From Streptomyces sp. HM190 (lineage in GTDB: Bacteria; Actinomycetota; Actinomycetes; Streptomycetales; Streptomycetaceae), in the NCBI RefSeq assembly GCF_009857135.1, contig NZ_CP047318.1:2790001-2854000 (forward strand): a DNA stretch of 64,000 nt. Direction: 5' to 3'. Position numbers and translations under genes: made by a program. The notes beneath the pieces were generated by a model that did no database searches, was not told the origin of the DNA, and saw only the letters and a program-made list of their open reading frames with translations. This document shows, one piece after another, positions 7,566 through 17,739 of this stretch. Each line of letters starts with the position of its first letter. Position 1 is the first letter of the stretch.

Positions 7566-9299
7566 GTGCTCATACGACTGCTCAGAAGTCATCTACGTCC
7601 GTACAAGAAACCCATCGCCCTGCTGGTGCTGCTGCAGTTCGTGCAGACATGCGCCACGCTCTACCTGCCCACACTGAACGCGGACATCATCGACAACGGT
7701 GTCGTGCAGGGCGACACGGGCTACATCCTGGCCCTCGGCGGTCTGATGATCGGGATCTCACTGGTCCAGGTCCTCTGCAACATCGGGGCCGTGTACTACG
7801 GAGCCCGCACGGCTGCGGCGGTCGGCCGGGACGTCCGGGCGGCCGTGTTCGACCGGGTGCAGTCGTTCTCGGCACGTGAGGTCGGTCACTTCGGGGCGCC
7901 GTCGCTGATCACGCGGACCACGAACGACGTCCAGCAGGTCCAGATGCTGGTGCTGATGACGTTCACCCTGGTGGTGTCCGCGCCGATCATGTGCGTGGGC
8001 GGCATCGTGCTGGCGCTCGGTCTGGACGTGCCGCTGTCGGGTGTGCTGCTGGCCGTGGTGCCGGTGCTCGGTGTCTCCGTCAGCCTCATCGTGCGCCGGC
8101 TGCGCCCCCTTTTCCGCACCATGCAGGAGCGGCTCGACATCGTGAACCGGGTGCTGCGCGAGCAGATCACCGGCAACCGGGTCATCCGGGCGTTCGTCCG
8201 GGACGACTACGAGAAGGACCGCTTCCGCACGGCCAACACCGAGCTGACGGAGGTGTCGCTGGGCACCGGCCGGATACTGGCGCTGATGTTCCCGATCGTG
8301 ATGACGGTCGTCAACTTCTCGTCCATCGCCGTCGTGTGGTTCGGCGCCCACCGGATCGACAGCGGCGGGATGGAGATCGGTGCCCTCACCGCTTTCCTCG
8401 CCTATCTGATGCAGATCGTCATGGCGGTGATGATGGCCACCTTCATGTTCATGATGTTGCCGCGCGCCGAGGTGTGCGCCGAGCGCATCCAGGAGGTCCT
8501 CGACACCGGGACCAGCGTCGTGCCTCCGCTCGCGCCCGTGCGGGAGCTGCGGCGGCGCGGGTACCTGGAGATCCGGGGCGCCGGCTTCCGCTACCCGGGG
8601 GCCGAGGAACCGGTGCTGCGGTCCATCGAGGTCGTGGCGCGGCCGGGTGAGACGACCGCCGTCATCGGGTCGACCGGCAGCGGGAAGTCGACCCTGCTGG
8701 GGCTGGTGCCCCGGTTGTTCGACGTCACCGAGGGCGAGGTGCTCGTCGACGGAGTCGACGTGCGCACGATCGATCCGCGGCTGCTGGCCAGGACCGTGAG
8801 CCTGGTGCCGCAGAAGCCGTACCTCTTCTCGGGGACCGTGGCGACGAACCTGCGGTACGGCAATCCGGACGCCACCGACGAGGAGCTGTGGCACGCGCTG
8901 GAGGTGGCGCAGGCCAAGGAGTTCGTCGAGCGGCTGGAGGGCGGGCTGAACGCCCCCGTCGCGCAGGGCGGCACCAATGTGTCGGGCGGTCAGCGGCAGC
9001 GGCTGGCGATCGCGCGGACGCTGGTGCAGCGCCCGGAGATCTATCTGTTCGACGACTCGTTCTCCGCGCTCGACTACGCGACGGACGCGGCGCTGCGGGC
9101 GGCCCTGTCGCTGGAGACCGCCGAGGCGACCGTCGTCATCGTGGCGCAGCGGGTGTCGACCATCCGCGACGCCGACCGGATCGTGGTCCTGGACGAGGGC
9201 CGTGTCGTGGGGACGGGACGGCACCACGAGCTGATGGCCGAGAACGAGACCTACCGGGAGATCGTGCTCTCCCAGCTGACGGAAGCGGAGGCAGCCTGA
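7566..9299 (+). CDS. ABC exporter half, degenerate ATP site
   Basis: This 577-residue half-transporter has an N-terminal six-helix ABC membrane domain (residues about 15-310) and a C-terminal nucleotide-binding domain. Visible are Walker A GSTGSGKST, signature NVSGGQRQRLA and Walker B IYLFDDSF. The catalytic Glu after Walker B is Asp here (LFDD), and the switch His is Gln (VAQRVSTI). These changes mark the non-hydrolysing site of heterodimeric exporters. It overlaps the next gene by one base, so the two halves are translationally coupled. GTG at 7566 starts the family-like LIRLLRSHLRPYKKP sequence; longer upstream ORF starts look unsupported. The substrate is unknown, likely a drug or lipid. 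Confidence 0.88.
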   Translation: MLIRLLRSHLRPYKKPIALLVLLQFVQTCATLYLPTLNADIIDNGVVQGDTGYILALGGLMIGISLVQVLCNIGAVYYGARTAAAVGRDVRAAVFDRVQSFSAREVGHFGAPSLITRTTNDVQQVQMLVLMTFTLVVSAPIMCVGGIVLALGLDVPLSGVLLAVVPVLGVSVSLIVRRLRPLFRTMQERLDIVNRVLREQITGNRVIRAFVRDDYEKDRFRTANTELTEVSLGTGRILALMFPIVMTVVNFSSIAVVWFGAHRIDSGGMEIGALTAFLAYLMQIVMAVMMATFMFMMLPRAEVCAERIQEVLDTGTSVVPPLAPVRELRRRGYLEIRGAGFRYPGAEEPVLRSIEVVARPGETTAVIGSTGSGKSTLLGLVPRLFDVTEGEVLVDGVDVRTIDPRLLARTVSLVPQKPYLFSGTVATNLRYGNPDATDEELWHALEVAQAKEFVERLEGGLNAPVAQGGTNVSGGQRQRLAIARTLVQRPEIYLFDDSFSALDYATDAALRAALSLETAEATVVIVAQRVSTIRDADRIVVLDEGRVVGTGRHHELMAENETYREIVLSQLTEAEAA

Positions 9300-11236
9300 T
9301 GGCGGGGCCGTTGGGACGCATGGCGGGAGCCAGGGGCGGTCCCGATCAGCAGTCCATGGACTTCAAGGGGTCCGGCAAACGCCTGCTCGCGCAGTTCAGG
9401 CCCGAGCGGTTCACCATGTACGCGATGATCGTGTGCGCGGTGCTGAGTGTCGGTCTGTCGGTGCTGGGCCCGTGGATCCTCGGCCGGGCGACCGACCTGG
9501 TCTTCGCGGGTGTGGTCGGGCGGGAGATGCCGGCCGGCCAGACCAAGGCCGAGGTGCTCGAAGGGCTGCGCGAGCGGGGTGACGGCGGTGTCGCCGACAT
9601 GCTGTCCGGCACGGACTTCACGCCCGGCCAGGGCATCGACTTCGACGCCGTCGGCGCCGTGCTGCTGGTTGCCCTCGGCATCTTCCTGGTCGCGGGGCTG
9701 CTGATGGCGGGGGCCACCCGGCTGTCCACCCGGGCCATCAACCGGACGATGTTCCACCTGCGGGCGGAGCTCCAGGCGAAGCTGTCGCGGCTGCCGCTGT
9801 CGTACTTCGACAAGCGGCAGCGCGGTGAGGTGCTCAGCCGGGCCACCAACGACATCGACAACATCGGCCAGACGCTGCAGCAGTCGATGGGGCAGCTCGT
9901 CAACTCGCTGCTGACGATCGTCGGTGTGCTGGTGATGATGTTCTGGGTGTCGCCGCTGCTGGCGCTGGTCGCGCTGGTGACCGTGCCGCTGTCGTTCGTG
10001 GTGGCCACGCGGGTCGGCAAGCGGTCGCAGCCGCACTTCGTGGCGCAGTGGCGGACCACCGGGAAGCTCAACGCGCACATCGAGGAGATGTACACCGGGC
10101 ACACCCTCGTGAAGGTGTTCGGGCGGCAGGAGGAGTCGGCGCGGCAGTTCGCCGAGGAGAACGAACGGCTGTACGAGGCCGGGTTCAAGGCCCAGTTCAA
10201 CAGCGGGATCATGCAGCCGCTGATGTTCTTCGTGTCGAACCTCAACTATGTGCTGGTCGCCGTGGTCGGCGGACTGCGGGTGGCCACCGGTGCCCTGTCC
10301 ATCGGTGACGTGCAGGCCTTCATCCAGTACTCGCGGCAGTTCTCGATGCCGCTGACGCAGGTCGCGTCCATGGCGAACCTGGTGCAGTCGGGCGTCGCGT
10401 CCGCCGAGCGGATCTTCGAGCTGCTGGACGCGGAGGAGCAGGCCGCGGACGCCGTGCCCGGGGTGCGGCCCGAGGAACTGCGCGGGCGGGTGGCGCTGGA
10501 GCACGTCTCCTTCCGCTACGAGCCGGACAAGCCGCTGATCGAGGACCTGTCGCTGGTGGTCGAGCCCGGCCACACGGTGGCGATCGTGGGGCCCACGGGC
10601 GCCGGCAAGACCACCCTGGTGAACCTGCTGATGCGGTTCTACGAGGTCACCGGCGGGCGGATCACGCTGGACGGCGTGGACATCGCCTCCATGTCCCGTG
10701 ACGAGCTGCGCGACGGGATAGGGATGGTCCTCCAGGACACCTGGCTGTTCGGCGGAACCATCGCGGACAACATCGCGTACGGGGCGTCCACCGCGCGCAA
10801 GGTGACGCGCGGGGAGATCGAGGAGGCCGCGCGGGCCGCGCACGCGGACCGGTTCATCCGGACGCTGCCGGACGGCTACGACACCGTGATCGACGACGAG
10901 GGCAGCGGGGTGAGCGCGGGTGAGAAGCAGCTCATCACCATCGCCCGGGCGTTCCTGTCGGACCCGGTGATCCTGGTGCTGGACGAGGCGACGAGTTCCG
11001 TGGACACCCGGACCGAGGTGCTGATCCAGAAGGCGATGGCCAAGCTGGCGCACGGGCGGACGTCGTTCGTCATCGCGCACCGGCTGTCGACGATCCGGGA
11101 CGCCGACACGATCCTGGTGATGGAGAACGGGTCGATCGTCGAACAGGGCGCGCACGAGGAGCTGCTGGCGTCGGGCGGGGCGTACGCGCGGCTGTACAAG
11201 GCGCAGTTCGCGCAGGCGGTGGCCGAGATCGACTGA
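9299..11236 (+). CDS. ABC exporter half, canonical ATP site
   Basis: This 645-residue partner of the preceding gene has a membrane domain at residues about 40-350 with an insertion of roughly 60 residues between the first two helices. The nucleotide-binding domain carries Walker A GPTGAGKTT, signature GVSAGEKQLIT, Walker B VILVLDEATSS and an intact His switch (IAHRLSTI). With the degenerate partner it forms a two-site exporter in which one composite site hydrolyses ATP. TGATG overlap with the upstream stop sets the start at 9299. The insertion and the proline-free N-terminal tail are typical of the MdlB/TmrB-like member of such pairs. The substrate cannot be read from the sequence. Confidence 0.9.
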   Translation: MAGPLGRMAGARGGPDQQSMDFKGSGKRLLAQFRPERFTMYAMIVCAVLSVGLSVLGPWILGRATDLVFAGVVGREMPAGQTKAEVLEGLRERGDGGVADMLSGTDFTPGQGIDFDAVGAVLLVALGIFLVAGLLMAGATRLSTRAINRTMFHLRAELQAKLSRLPLSYFDKRQRGEVLSRATNDIDNIGQTLQQSMGQLVNSLLTIVGVLVMMFWVSPLLALVALVTVPLSFVVATRVGKRSQPHFVAQWRTTGKLNAHIEEMYTGHTLVKVFGRQEESARQFAEENERLYEAGFKAQFNSGIMQPLMFFVSNLNYVLVAVVGGLRVATGALSIGDVQAFIQYSRQFSMPLTQVASMANLVQSGVASAERIFELLDAEEQAADAVPGVRPEELRGRVALEHVSFRYEPDKPLIEDLSLVVEPGHTVAIVGPTGAGKTTLVNLLMRFYEVTGGRITLDGVDIASMSRDELRDGIGMVLQDTWLFGGTIADNIAYGASTARKVTRGEIEEAARAAHADRFIRTLPDGYDTVIDDEGSGVSAGEKQLITIARAFLSDPVILVLDEATSSVDTRTEVLIQKAMAKLAHGRTSFVIAHRLSTIRDADTILVMENGSIVEQGAHEELLASGGAYARLYKAQFAQAVAEID

Positions 11237-11259
11237 GGCCGGCCCGCCGGGGCACGTCG

Positions 11260-11302
11260 GCGGGTGCGGGTGTGTGGGAACCGCGCGAGCACCCGCACCC
11301 GC
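11260..11302. terminator. Convergent terminator built on a GCACCC repeat
   Basis: GCGGGTGCGGGTG (11260-11272) pairs with CACCCGCACCCGC (11290-11302), a 13-bp stem with a 17-nt loop between the ABC operon (rightward) and the sigma factor gene (leftward). The 3' arm lies in the repeat (GCACCC)x5, 11289-11318, so the stem can slip by six bases. Confidence 0.6.
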
Positions 11303-11318
11303 ACCCGCACCCGCACCC
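11289..11318. repeat. Hexanucleotide repeat (GCACCC)x5
   Basis: Five perfect copies of GCACCC lie between two convergent genes, in the descending arm of a hairpin. Copy number is likely to vary by slippage. Confidence 0.9.
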
Positions 11319-11357
11319 GCCGCACGATCGGCGCGTCTCCGGGTCGCCGGGCGCCCC

Positions 11358-12707
11358 TCAGTCCAGATAACCCCGCAGCTGGTCCGCGAACGCGTGGTCC
11401 CGCAGCTTGTTCAGCGTCTTCGACTCGATCTGCCGTATCCGCTCCCGGGTCACCCCGAAGATCCGGCCGATCTCCTCCAGCGTCCGGGGCCGGCCGTCCG
11501 CGAGCCCGTACCGCAGCTGCACCACCTTGCGTTCCCGCTCCCCCAGCGTGGACAGCACCGCCTCCAGGTGTTCCCGCAGCAGCAGGAACGCCGCCGACTC
11601 CACGGGGCTCGCCGCGTCGCCGTCCTCGATGAGGTCGCCGAGCGCCACGTCGTCCTCCTCGCCCACGGGGGCGTGCAGGGACACCGGCTCCTGGGCGAGG
11701 CGGAGCACCTCGCTGACCCGCTCGGGCAGCAGGTCGAGGTGGGCGGCGACCTCCTCCGGCGTCGGCTCGTGACCCCGCTCCTGGAGCATGCGGCGCTGGA
11801 CGCGGACGACCCGGTTGATGAGTTCCACGACGTGGACGGGGACGCGGATCGTGCGGGCCTGGTCCGCGAGCGCGCGGGACATGGCCTGGCGGATCCACCA
11901 GGTGGCGTACGTGGAGAACTTGTAGCCGCGGGCGTAGTCGAACTTCTCGACGGCCCGGATGAGGCCCAGGTTGCCCTCCTGGACGAGGTCCAGCATGGTC
12001 AGGCCGCGGCCGACGTACCGCTTGGCCACGGACACCACGAGCCGCAGGTTCGCCTCGATGAGGCGGCGCTTGGCCATGCGGCCCATCACGACCAGCCGGT
12101 CGAGGTCGAGGGCGAGCCGGCTGTCGAGGTCGGGGGTGGTGCCGAGCTTCTCCTCGGCGAACAGGCCAGCCTCCACCCGGCGGGCCAGTTCCACCTCCTC
12201 CGCCGCGGTGAGCAGCGGGATGCGGCCGATCTCCCGCAGGTACTGGCGGAACAGGTCGGAGGACGGGCCACTGGTGTCGGTGCGGCGCGGCAGTTCCACG
12301 GGCTCGGGTTCGGCCGTCTCGATGGCCTCCACGGCCGCCGCGGGCGGCTCGTCGGCGTCCGGCGGGGGCTCCGGCGCCGCCTCGGGGTGGTGCGCGGCAC
12401 GGCTCTGGGCGGGGACCCCGCCGATCACGCCGGTCTCCGGGCCCGGCTCCGTGCCGTCGGTACTCAGGGCCGTACGGGTGTCGTTCTGTGTGAGGGTCTG
12501 GGTCTGCACGGGGGCGACCTCCAGGGATGTCGCTGCTGAGGCGTACGGCAGCGGTATGTCGGGGATGGCGCGGGCGGCCCGTCCGCCCTCCATCCCGTAC
12601 TCATCGAGCGGAACCGCGGGGATCTCGGACCCGTGGGGGACGGGTCGGCCGCGCTCCGAGGACTCAGGCACCGCAACCCAGTGTGGAGTACGACACACAG
12701 CCGCCAC
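11358..12707 (-). CDS. hrdA: Principal-type RNA polymerase sigma factor, HrdA-like
   Basis: This sigma-70 group 1/2 factor is 449 residues from GTG 12707. Region 1.2 begins near residue 150 ([16 protein letters not shown]). Region 2 covers about 215-285, with [36 protein letters not shown] and the -10 recognition helix [16 protein letters not shown]. Region 4 ends the protein with [20 protein letters not shown]. The first 145 residues are acidic, Pro/Ala-rich and lack the long basic region of the essential HrdB. That, and the position next to dnaG as I recall for S. coelicolor hrdA, favours HrdA over HrdB. The start is uncertain: Met39 (12593) is an alternative and neither site has a clear Shine-Dalgarno sequence. 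Confidence 0.85.
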   Translation of the reverse strand: MAAVCRTPHWVAVPESSERGRPVPHGSEIPAVPLDEYGMEGGRAARAIPDIPLPYASAATSLEVAPVQTQTLTQNDTRTALSTDGTEPGPETGVIGGVPAQSRAAHHPEAAPEPPPDADEPPAAAVEAIETAEPEPVELPRRTDTSGPSSDLFRQYLREIGRIPLLTAAEEVELARRVEAGLFAEEKLGTTPDLDSRLALDLDRLVVMGRMAKRRLIEANLRLVVSVAKRYVGRGLTMLDLVQEGNLGLIRAVEKFDYARGYKFSTYATWWIRQAMSRALADQARTIRVPVHVVELINRVVRVQRRMLQERGHEPTPEEVAAHLDLLPERVSEVLRLAQEPVSLHAPVGEEDDVALGDLIEDGDAASPVESAAFLLLREHLEAVLSTLGERERKVVQLRYGLADGRPRTLEEIGRIFGVTRERIRQIESKTLNKLRDHAFADQLRGYLD

Positions 12708-12883
12708 GAGGGGCGTGCGGTGACTTTTTGCGTCCGGTCCGTGACCCCGCGGTTACTCTCACGGACGAGTGGGCCGCTGACAGGCCGTGAAACATCGGGG
12801 CGCCCGGACGGCACGGGGCGACCTGCGGTGACCGGCGCCCGATTGGCAAGTGCGCCGGGGATGTTCCCCTCCTCTGGGGCGCT

Positions 12884-14785
12884 CTAGAGCGCTTCCGCGC
12901 CCCTCTCCCGCAGTGCCTGGTCGTACTGCTGGAGCACCCACAGCTCGTTCTGCACGGCGGCCAGCTGGGCGGGGTCGCCGTGGGCGCCGAGGCGGGCCAG
13001 GCTGCTCTGGACGTCCCGTACGCGGCGCTCGACGGCGCGGCGGCGGACGGTGACCAGCTGGGCGCCGGCGTAGACCTCGTCGACCGTCTTGCGCATGATC
13101 GCCTCGACGGCCAGCTCGGTCACCATGGCGCGCACCGCGTCGTCCGGCGCGGCCTCCCGGACACGGACCAGGTACTCCTGCGGGTCCTCGACGCCGAACT
13201 CGACGCCGCCCGCCTCGATGATCGCCTCGCGTACGGCCGCGTAGGGGGCGGCGGTGAACTCGTCGACCCCGTACGCGTCGAACGCGGGGGCGACCAGCTC
13301 GGGCCGCTGGAGGGCGAGTTTGAGGAGCTCGCGCTCGGTGGCGTAGACGGGGTTGCGGAGGTTGAGGGCCGGGCCCGAGGGGCGGCGGGCGGCGGCCTCG
13401 TAGGACTGCGCTGGCTGCTGGGGGGCGGGGGCGGGGCCCTTGCCGCCGCGGTCGCGGGCCCAGCGGGCCAGCTGGGCGACGCGCTTGACGACGAACTGGG
13501 TGTCGAGGATGCCGAGCATGCCGGCGAGCTGCACGGCGACCTCGTGCTGGGCGCCGCTGTTCTTGATGCGGGCGACGACGGGCGCCGCCTCGTCGAGGGC
13601 GGAGGCGCGCCCGGCGGCGGTCTCCAGGTCGTAGCGCGCGACGATGTGCCGGAGGGCGAACTCGAAGAGCGGGGTGCGGGGTTCGACCAGGTCGGCGACC
13701 GCGTCGTCGCCCTTCGCCACGCGCAGCTCGCAGGGGTCCATGCCGTCGGGGGCGATGGCGATGTAGGTCTCGGCGGCGAACTTCTGGTCGTCCTCGAAGG
13801 CGCGCAGGGCGGCCTTCTGGCCGGCCGCGTCGCCGTCGAAGGTGAAGATCACCCGGGCCGAGCCGTTGTCCATCAGCAGCCGGCGGAGGATCTTGATGTG
13901 CTCGCCGCCGAAGGCCGTGCCGCAGGTGGCGATGGCGGTGGTGACCCCGGCGAGGTGGCAGGCCATGACGTCGGTGTAGCCCTCGACGACCACGGCGCGG
14001 CTGGCCTTGGCGATGTCCTTCTTGGCGAGGTCGATGCCGTAGAGGACCTGGGACTTGCGGTAGATCGGGGTGTCGGGGGTGTTGAGGTACTTCGGGCCGT
14101 TGTCCGCCTCGTACAGCTTGCGGGCGCCGAAGCCCACGACGTCGCCGCCGATGTCGCGGATCGGCCACATCAGCCGGCCCCGGAACCGGTCGATGGGGCC
14201 CCGGCGGCCCTCCTGCGCGAGCCCGGACAGGACCAGCTCCTTGTCCGTGAAGCCCTTGCCGCGGAGGTAGCGGGTGAGGTGGTCCCAGCCCTGGGGGCTG
14301 TAGCCGACGCCGAAGTGGACGGCGGCGGCCTGGTCGAAGCCGCGTTCGGCGAGGAAGATCCGCCCGGTGTCGGCCTCGGGGCTGGTCGCGAGCTGTTCCG
14401 CGTACCACTCGGCGGCGATCTTGTGGGCCTCGACGAGGCGGATCCGCTCCCCGCGCTGGTGCGACGGGTTGTACCCGCCCTCCTCGTACCGCAGGGTGAT
14501 GCCGGCCTGGGCGGCGAGCCGCTCGACGGCCTCGGAGAAGGAGAGGTGGTCGACCTTCATCACGAACGTGATGGTGTCGCCGCCCTCCTGGCAGCCGAAG
14601 CAGTGGAAGAGTCCCTTGCTCGGGCTGACCTGGAAGGACGGCGACTTCTCGTCGTGGAAGGGGCACAGCCCCTTCAGGTTCCCCCCGCCGGCGTTCCGCA
14701 GCTGGAGGTACTCGGACACCACGGCGTCGATCGGGACCGCGTCCCGTACCGCCTTCACGTCCTCGTCGTTGATCCGTCCTGCCAC
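12884..14785 (-). CDS. dnaG: DNA primase
   Basis: This 633-residue primase makes RNA primers for the lagging strand. The CHC2 zinc domain uses Cys41, His44, Cys62 and Cys65 (CPFHDEKSPS and HCFGCQEGGD). The catalytic core and TOPRIM domain follow at about residues 130-360, with VVVEGYTDVMACHLAG and FTFDGDAAGQKA supplying the acidic metal ligands. The C-terminal 200 residues resemble a DnaB-binding helical domain and contain a Pro/Gln-rich linker. Length is normal for actinobacterial DnaG. The start ATG gives the expected MAGRINDEDV beginning. It lies between hrdA and a flavoprotein gene, all leftward; a common operon is possible but not shown. Confidence 0.95.
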   Translation of the reverse strand: MAGRINDEDVKAVRDAVPIDAVVSEYLQLRNAGGGNLKGLCPFHDEKSPSFQVSPSKGLFHCFGCQEGGDTITFVMKVDHLSFSEAVERLAAQAGITLRYEEGGYNPSHQRGERIRLVEAHKIAAEWYAEQLATSPEADTGRIFLAERGFDQAAAVHFGVGYSPQGWDHLTRYLRGKGFTDKELVLSGLAQEGRRGPIDRFRGRLMWPIRDIGGDVVGFGARKLYEADNGPKYLNTPDTPIYRKSQVLYGIDLAKKDIAKASRAVVVEGYTDVMACHLAGVTTAIATCGTAFGGEHIKILRRLLMDNGSARVIFTFDGDAAGQKAALRAFEDDQKFAAETYIAIAPDGMDPCELRVAKGDDAVADLVEPRTPLFEFALRHIVARYDLETAAGRASALDEAAPVVARIKNSGAQHEVAVQLAGMLGILDTQFVVKRVAQLARWARDRGGKGPAPAPQQPAQSYEAAARRPSGPALNLRNPVYATERELLKLALQRPELVAPAFDAYGVDEFTAAPYAAVREAIIEAGGVEFGVEDPQEYLVRVREAAPDDAVRAMVTELAVEAIMRKTVDEVYAGAQLVTVRRRAVERRVRDVQSSLARLGAHGDPAQLAAVQNELWVLQQYDQALRERGAEAL

Positions 14786-14814
14786 GCGGTGATTCTACGG
14801 GGGCGCGCCGACAG

Positions 14815-16086
14815 CTAAGGTGCCGCGATCAGTCCCTCCAGGGGGAGCTGGGGGTCGCAGAGCGCGTCGACGTCGACCCGGGTCCGTGACCTGATGAGCT
14901 TCTGGATCTTCTCCGTGACGTCCCACACATTCACGTTCATCCCGGCGAGGACCCGCCCCTCCTTGATCCAGAACGCGATGAACTCGCGCTTTCCGGCGTC
15001 CCCGCGGATCACCACCTGGTCGTACGAGCCGGGCGGTGCCCATCCCGAGTACTCCATCCCCATGTCGTACTGGTCGGAGAAGAAGTAGGGCACCCGGTCG
15101 TAGGTGACGTCCTGGCCGAGCATGGACCGGGCGGCGGCCGGGCCGCCGTTCAGCGCGTTGGCCCAGTGCTCGACCCGCAGCCGGGTGTCGAACAGGGGGT
15201 GCGGGAAGGAGACGACGTCGCCGGCCGCGTAGATCGACGGGTCGGAGGTGCGCAGTCGCTCGTCGACGACCACGCCCCCGCCGTGCGCGCGGTCGGCGAT
15301 CTCCAGGCCGGCCGCCTCGGCCAGGCCGATGCGGGGGGCCGCGCCGATCGCGGCGAGGACGTCGTGCGCCGGGTGCTCCTCACCCGTGTCCGTCCGGGCG
15401 GCGAGGACCATGCCGTCCTGGCCGACGATCTCGGTGAGCCTCGCGCCGAAGACGAAGCGGACGCCGTGCTCGCGGTGCAGCTCGGCGAAGAGGTTGCCCA
15501 GCTCGGGGCCGAGCACGCCGTGCAGGGGCGTGGGCTCCGGTTCCACGACGGTGACCTCGGCGCCGTACTCGCGGGCCGCCGCCGCGACCTCCAGGCCGAT
15601 CCAGCCGGCGCCCGCGACGACCAGGTGGCCGTTGTCCCGGCCGAGGGCGGCGAGGACGCCCTTGAGGCGTTCGGCGTGGGCGAGGCGGCGCAGGTGGTGG
15701 ACGCCCGCGAGGTCCGTGCCCGGGATGTCCAGGCGGCGGGGCTCGGCGCCGGTCGCCAGCAGCAGCTTGTCGTAGTGGACGAAGGTGCCGTCGTCGCCGA
15801 AGTGCACGGTCCTGGCCGCGCGGTCGATCCTGTCGACGGTCTGGCCGAGGTGCAGCTCGACGTCGTGGCGCGCGTACCAGGACGGCTCGTGGACGAAGAC
15901 GCTGTCGCGGTCGTCCTTGCCCAGCAGATAGCCCTTGGACAGCGGCGGGCGCTCGTAGGGGTGGTCGCGTTCGTCGCAGATCAGTATCACGCGGCCGGTG
16001 AAACCCTCCGCTCGGAGCGTCTCGGCCGCCTTCGCGCCGGCGAGGCCGCCTCCGACGATGACGAATGTCTGATCCGCGTCGACCAC
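14815..16086 (-). CDS. FAD-dependent ferredoxin/rubredoxin reductase-like protein
   Basis: This 423-residue pyridine-nucleotide-disulphide-type oxidoreductase of the ferredoxin reductase class lacks a redox CxxC. It has an FAD dinucleotide fold at the N-terminus (FVIVGGGLAGAKAAETLRAE), an NAD(P)-binding fold at about residue 150 (LVVAGAGWIGLEVAAAAREYG in shorter form GAGWIGLEVA), the FAD motif SIYAAGDV near 290, and a C-terminal reductase domain. It probably passes electrons from NAD(P)H to a ferredoxin serving a P450 or another oxidoreductase. GTG at 16086 is chosen because AGAGGAGG lies seven bases upstream; longer starts at 16134 would add an unlikely N-terminus. The physiological partner is not evident nearby. 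Confidence 0.86.
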   Translation of the reverse strand: MVDADQTFVIVGGGLAGAKAAETLRAEGFTGRVILICDERDHPYERPPLSKGYLLGKDDRDSVFVHEPSWYARHDVELHLGQTVDRIDRAARTVHFGDDGTFVHYDKLLLATGAEPRRLDIPGTDLAGVHHLRRLAHAERLKGVLAALGRDNGHLVVAGAGWIGLEVAAAAREYGAEVTVVEPEPTPLHGVLGPELGNLFAELHREHGVRFVFGARLTEIVGQDGMVLAARTDTGEEHPAHDVLAAIGAAPRIGLAEAAGLEIADRAHGGGVVVDERLRTSDPSIYAAGDVVSFPHPLFDTRLRVEHWANALNGGPAAARSMLGQDVTYDRVPYFFSDQYDMGMEYSGWAPPGSYDQVVIRGDAGKREFIAFWIKEGRVLAGMNVNVWDVTEKIQKLIRSRTRVDVDALCDPQLPLEGLIAAP

Positions 16087-16236
16087 TTGATGCCTCCTCT
16101 TGAGGGTGCGTCCACATGCGAGCGTCCCGCACACAGCGTGATGCGGGAAGAGGGAGTGACCCGATCAGGCCACGGAGGGTCACATGGATGCCCCATACGC
16201 CCCACGGGTCACACACCGTCGGTCAGGGGGTGGCGG

Positions 16237-17571
16237 TCACCTCCTGCCGGTCGCGTTGGTCAGTCTCGCGTGCAGCGAGCGGGCCGAGGCGTCGGTGAGG
16301 GAGGCGATCTGATCGACGATCACCCGCTTGCGGGCCCGGTCGTCGGGCGCGGCGTCGAACAGCGCACGGAACTGCGGGTCGAGCCCGTCGGGGGCGCGGG
16401 CGGTGAGGGCCTCGGCCAACTCCGCGACGACGACGCGCTGGTCGGCACGGAGCCGCTCCTGCTCGGCGCGCTGCATCACGTACCGGTCGGCGACGGCCTT
16501 GAGGACGGCGCACTCCAGGCGCGTGCCGCGCGGCACGACCAGCTCGGCGGCGTACCGGGTGAGGCGTCCGCCGCCGTAGGCCTGCCGGGTCGCCGCCTCG
16601 GCGGCGAGGCAGAAGCGGCCGATGAGCTGGCTGGTGGCGTCCTTCAGGCGGGCCTGCGCCACGGCCGTCCCGTCGTAGCCGTGCGGCCACCACTCCTGGT
16701 CGAGGAGCCGGTCGAGGGCCTCGGCCAGTTCGGCGGGGTCGGTGTCGGCGGGCACGTACCGGCCGAGGGCCACCTCGAACACCGCCCGCCGCTCGGGCTC
16801 CGCGTGCAGGAGGTTGGGGTCGATGTGCCCGGCGTGCAGGCCGTCCTCGATGTCGTGCACCGAGTACGCCACGTCGTCGGACCAGTCCATGACCTGGGCC
16901 TCGAAGGTCGTACGGCCGTCGGGGGCGCCCTTCCTGACCCAGTCGAAGACGGGGCGGTCGTCCTCGTAGACACCGAACTTGGGGGACGCCGGGTCGGTGG
17001 GGTGGGCGCCACGGGCCCAGGGGTACTTGGTGGCGGCGTCCAGGGTGGCGCGGGTGAGGTTGAGGCCGACGCTGACGGGGTCGCCGGACTCGGGGGACCG
17101 GACGAACCGTTTGGGTTCGAGGCGGGCCAGCAGACGCAGGGACTGGGCGTTGCCCTCGAAACCGCCGCAGTCCTCGGCGAACTCGTTCAGGGCCTGTTCG
17201 CCGTTGTGGCCGAACGGGGGGTGGCCGAGGTCGTGGGAGAGGCAGGCGGCCTCGACGAGGTCGGGGTCGCAGCCGAGGGCGGCGCCCAGTTCCCGGCCCA
17301 CCTGGGCGCACTCCAGGGAGTGGGTGAGGCGGGTGCGGGGGCTGGCGTCCCAGGCGGGGGTGCGGGTGCCGGGCGTGACCACCTGGGTCTTGCCGGCGAG
17401 TCTGCGCAGCGCCGCGGAGTGCAGGACGCGGGCGCGATCGCGCTGGAAGGCGGTGCGGCCGGGGCGTTTGTCGTGTTCCGGGGCGTAGCGCTCCACGGAG
17501 GGCGGGTCGTAACCCGCCGGGGCGTCGTGGCTCGCGGGGGTGTCGTGGTCGGGGGGTGCGGTGCCTTCCAT
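16237..17571 (-). CDS. dgt: Deoxyguanosinetriphosphate triphosphohydrolase-like HD protein
   Basis: This 444-residue HD-superfamily enzyme hydrolyses dGTP or other dNTPs to the nucleoside and triphosphate. The metal site is visible as RLTHSLE (His) and [17 protein letters not shown] (the HD pair plus the second His) within the first 140 residues. [21 protein letters not shown] is typical of the family's N-terminus. Later helices include [16 protein letters not shown] with the third metal Asp. ATG at 17571 is used because upstream residues are low-complexity. The final residues match the usual TNATGRR-type basic tail. As I recall, dgt sits close to dnaG in many actinobacteria, which fits here. 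Confidence 0.9.
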   Translation of the reverse strand: MEGTAPPDHDTPASHDAPAGYDPPSVERYAPEHDKRPGRTAFQRDRARVLHSAALRRLAGKTQVVTPGTRTPAWDASPRTRLTHSLECAQVGRELGAALGCDPDLVEAACLSHDLGHPPFGHNGEQALNEFAEDCGGFEGNAQSLRLLARLEPKRFVRSPESGDPVSVGLNLTRATLDAATKYPWARGAHPTDPASPKFGVYEDDRPVFDWVRKGAPDGRTTFEAQVMDWSDDVAYSVHDIEDGLHAGHIDPNLLHAEPERRAVFEVALGRYVPADTDPAELAEALDRLLDQEWWPHGYDGTAVAQARLKDATSQLIGRFCLAAEAATRQAYGGGRLTRYAAELVVPRGTRLECAVLKAVADRYVMQRAEQERLRADQRVVVAELAEALTARAPDGLDPQFRALFDAAPDDRARKRVIVDQIASLTDASARSLHARLTNATGRR

Positions 17572-17739
17572 GATGCGACAGTACGGGGCGGGTGCGACAG
17601 ATGGGTGCCCCACTCGTCCGCCGGGTCGGATCGTCGGGCGGGTACGGGTGCGTCGTGGCTTGTCGCGCCCGCACGGCGGAACCGCACATGCGGTAGGGCC
17701 CCGCCCCTTCCGCACGTGCCCTCTCCGTCGTGCGGCGCC

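Noticed and set aside
11358..12707. Sigma factor as the essential HrdB
   Set aside because: The N-terminal extension is short and acidic and lacks the long basic region of HrdB. The dnaG neighbourhood fits hrdA as I recall it.
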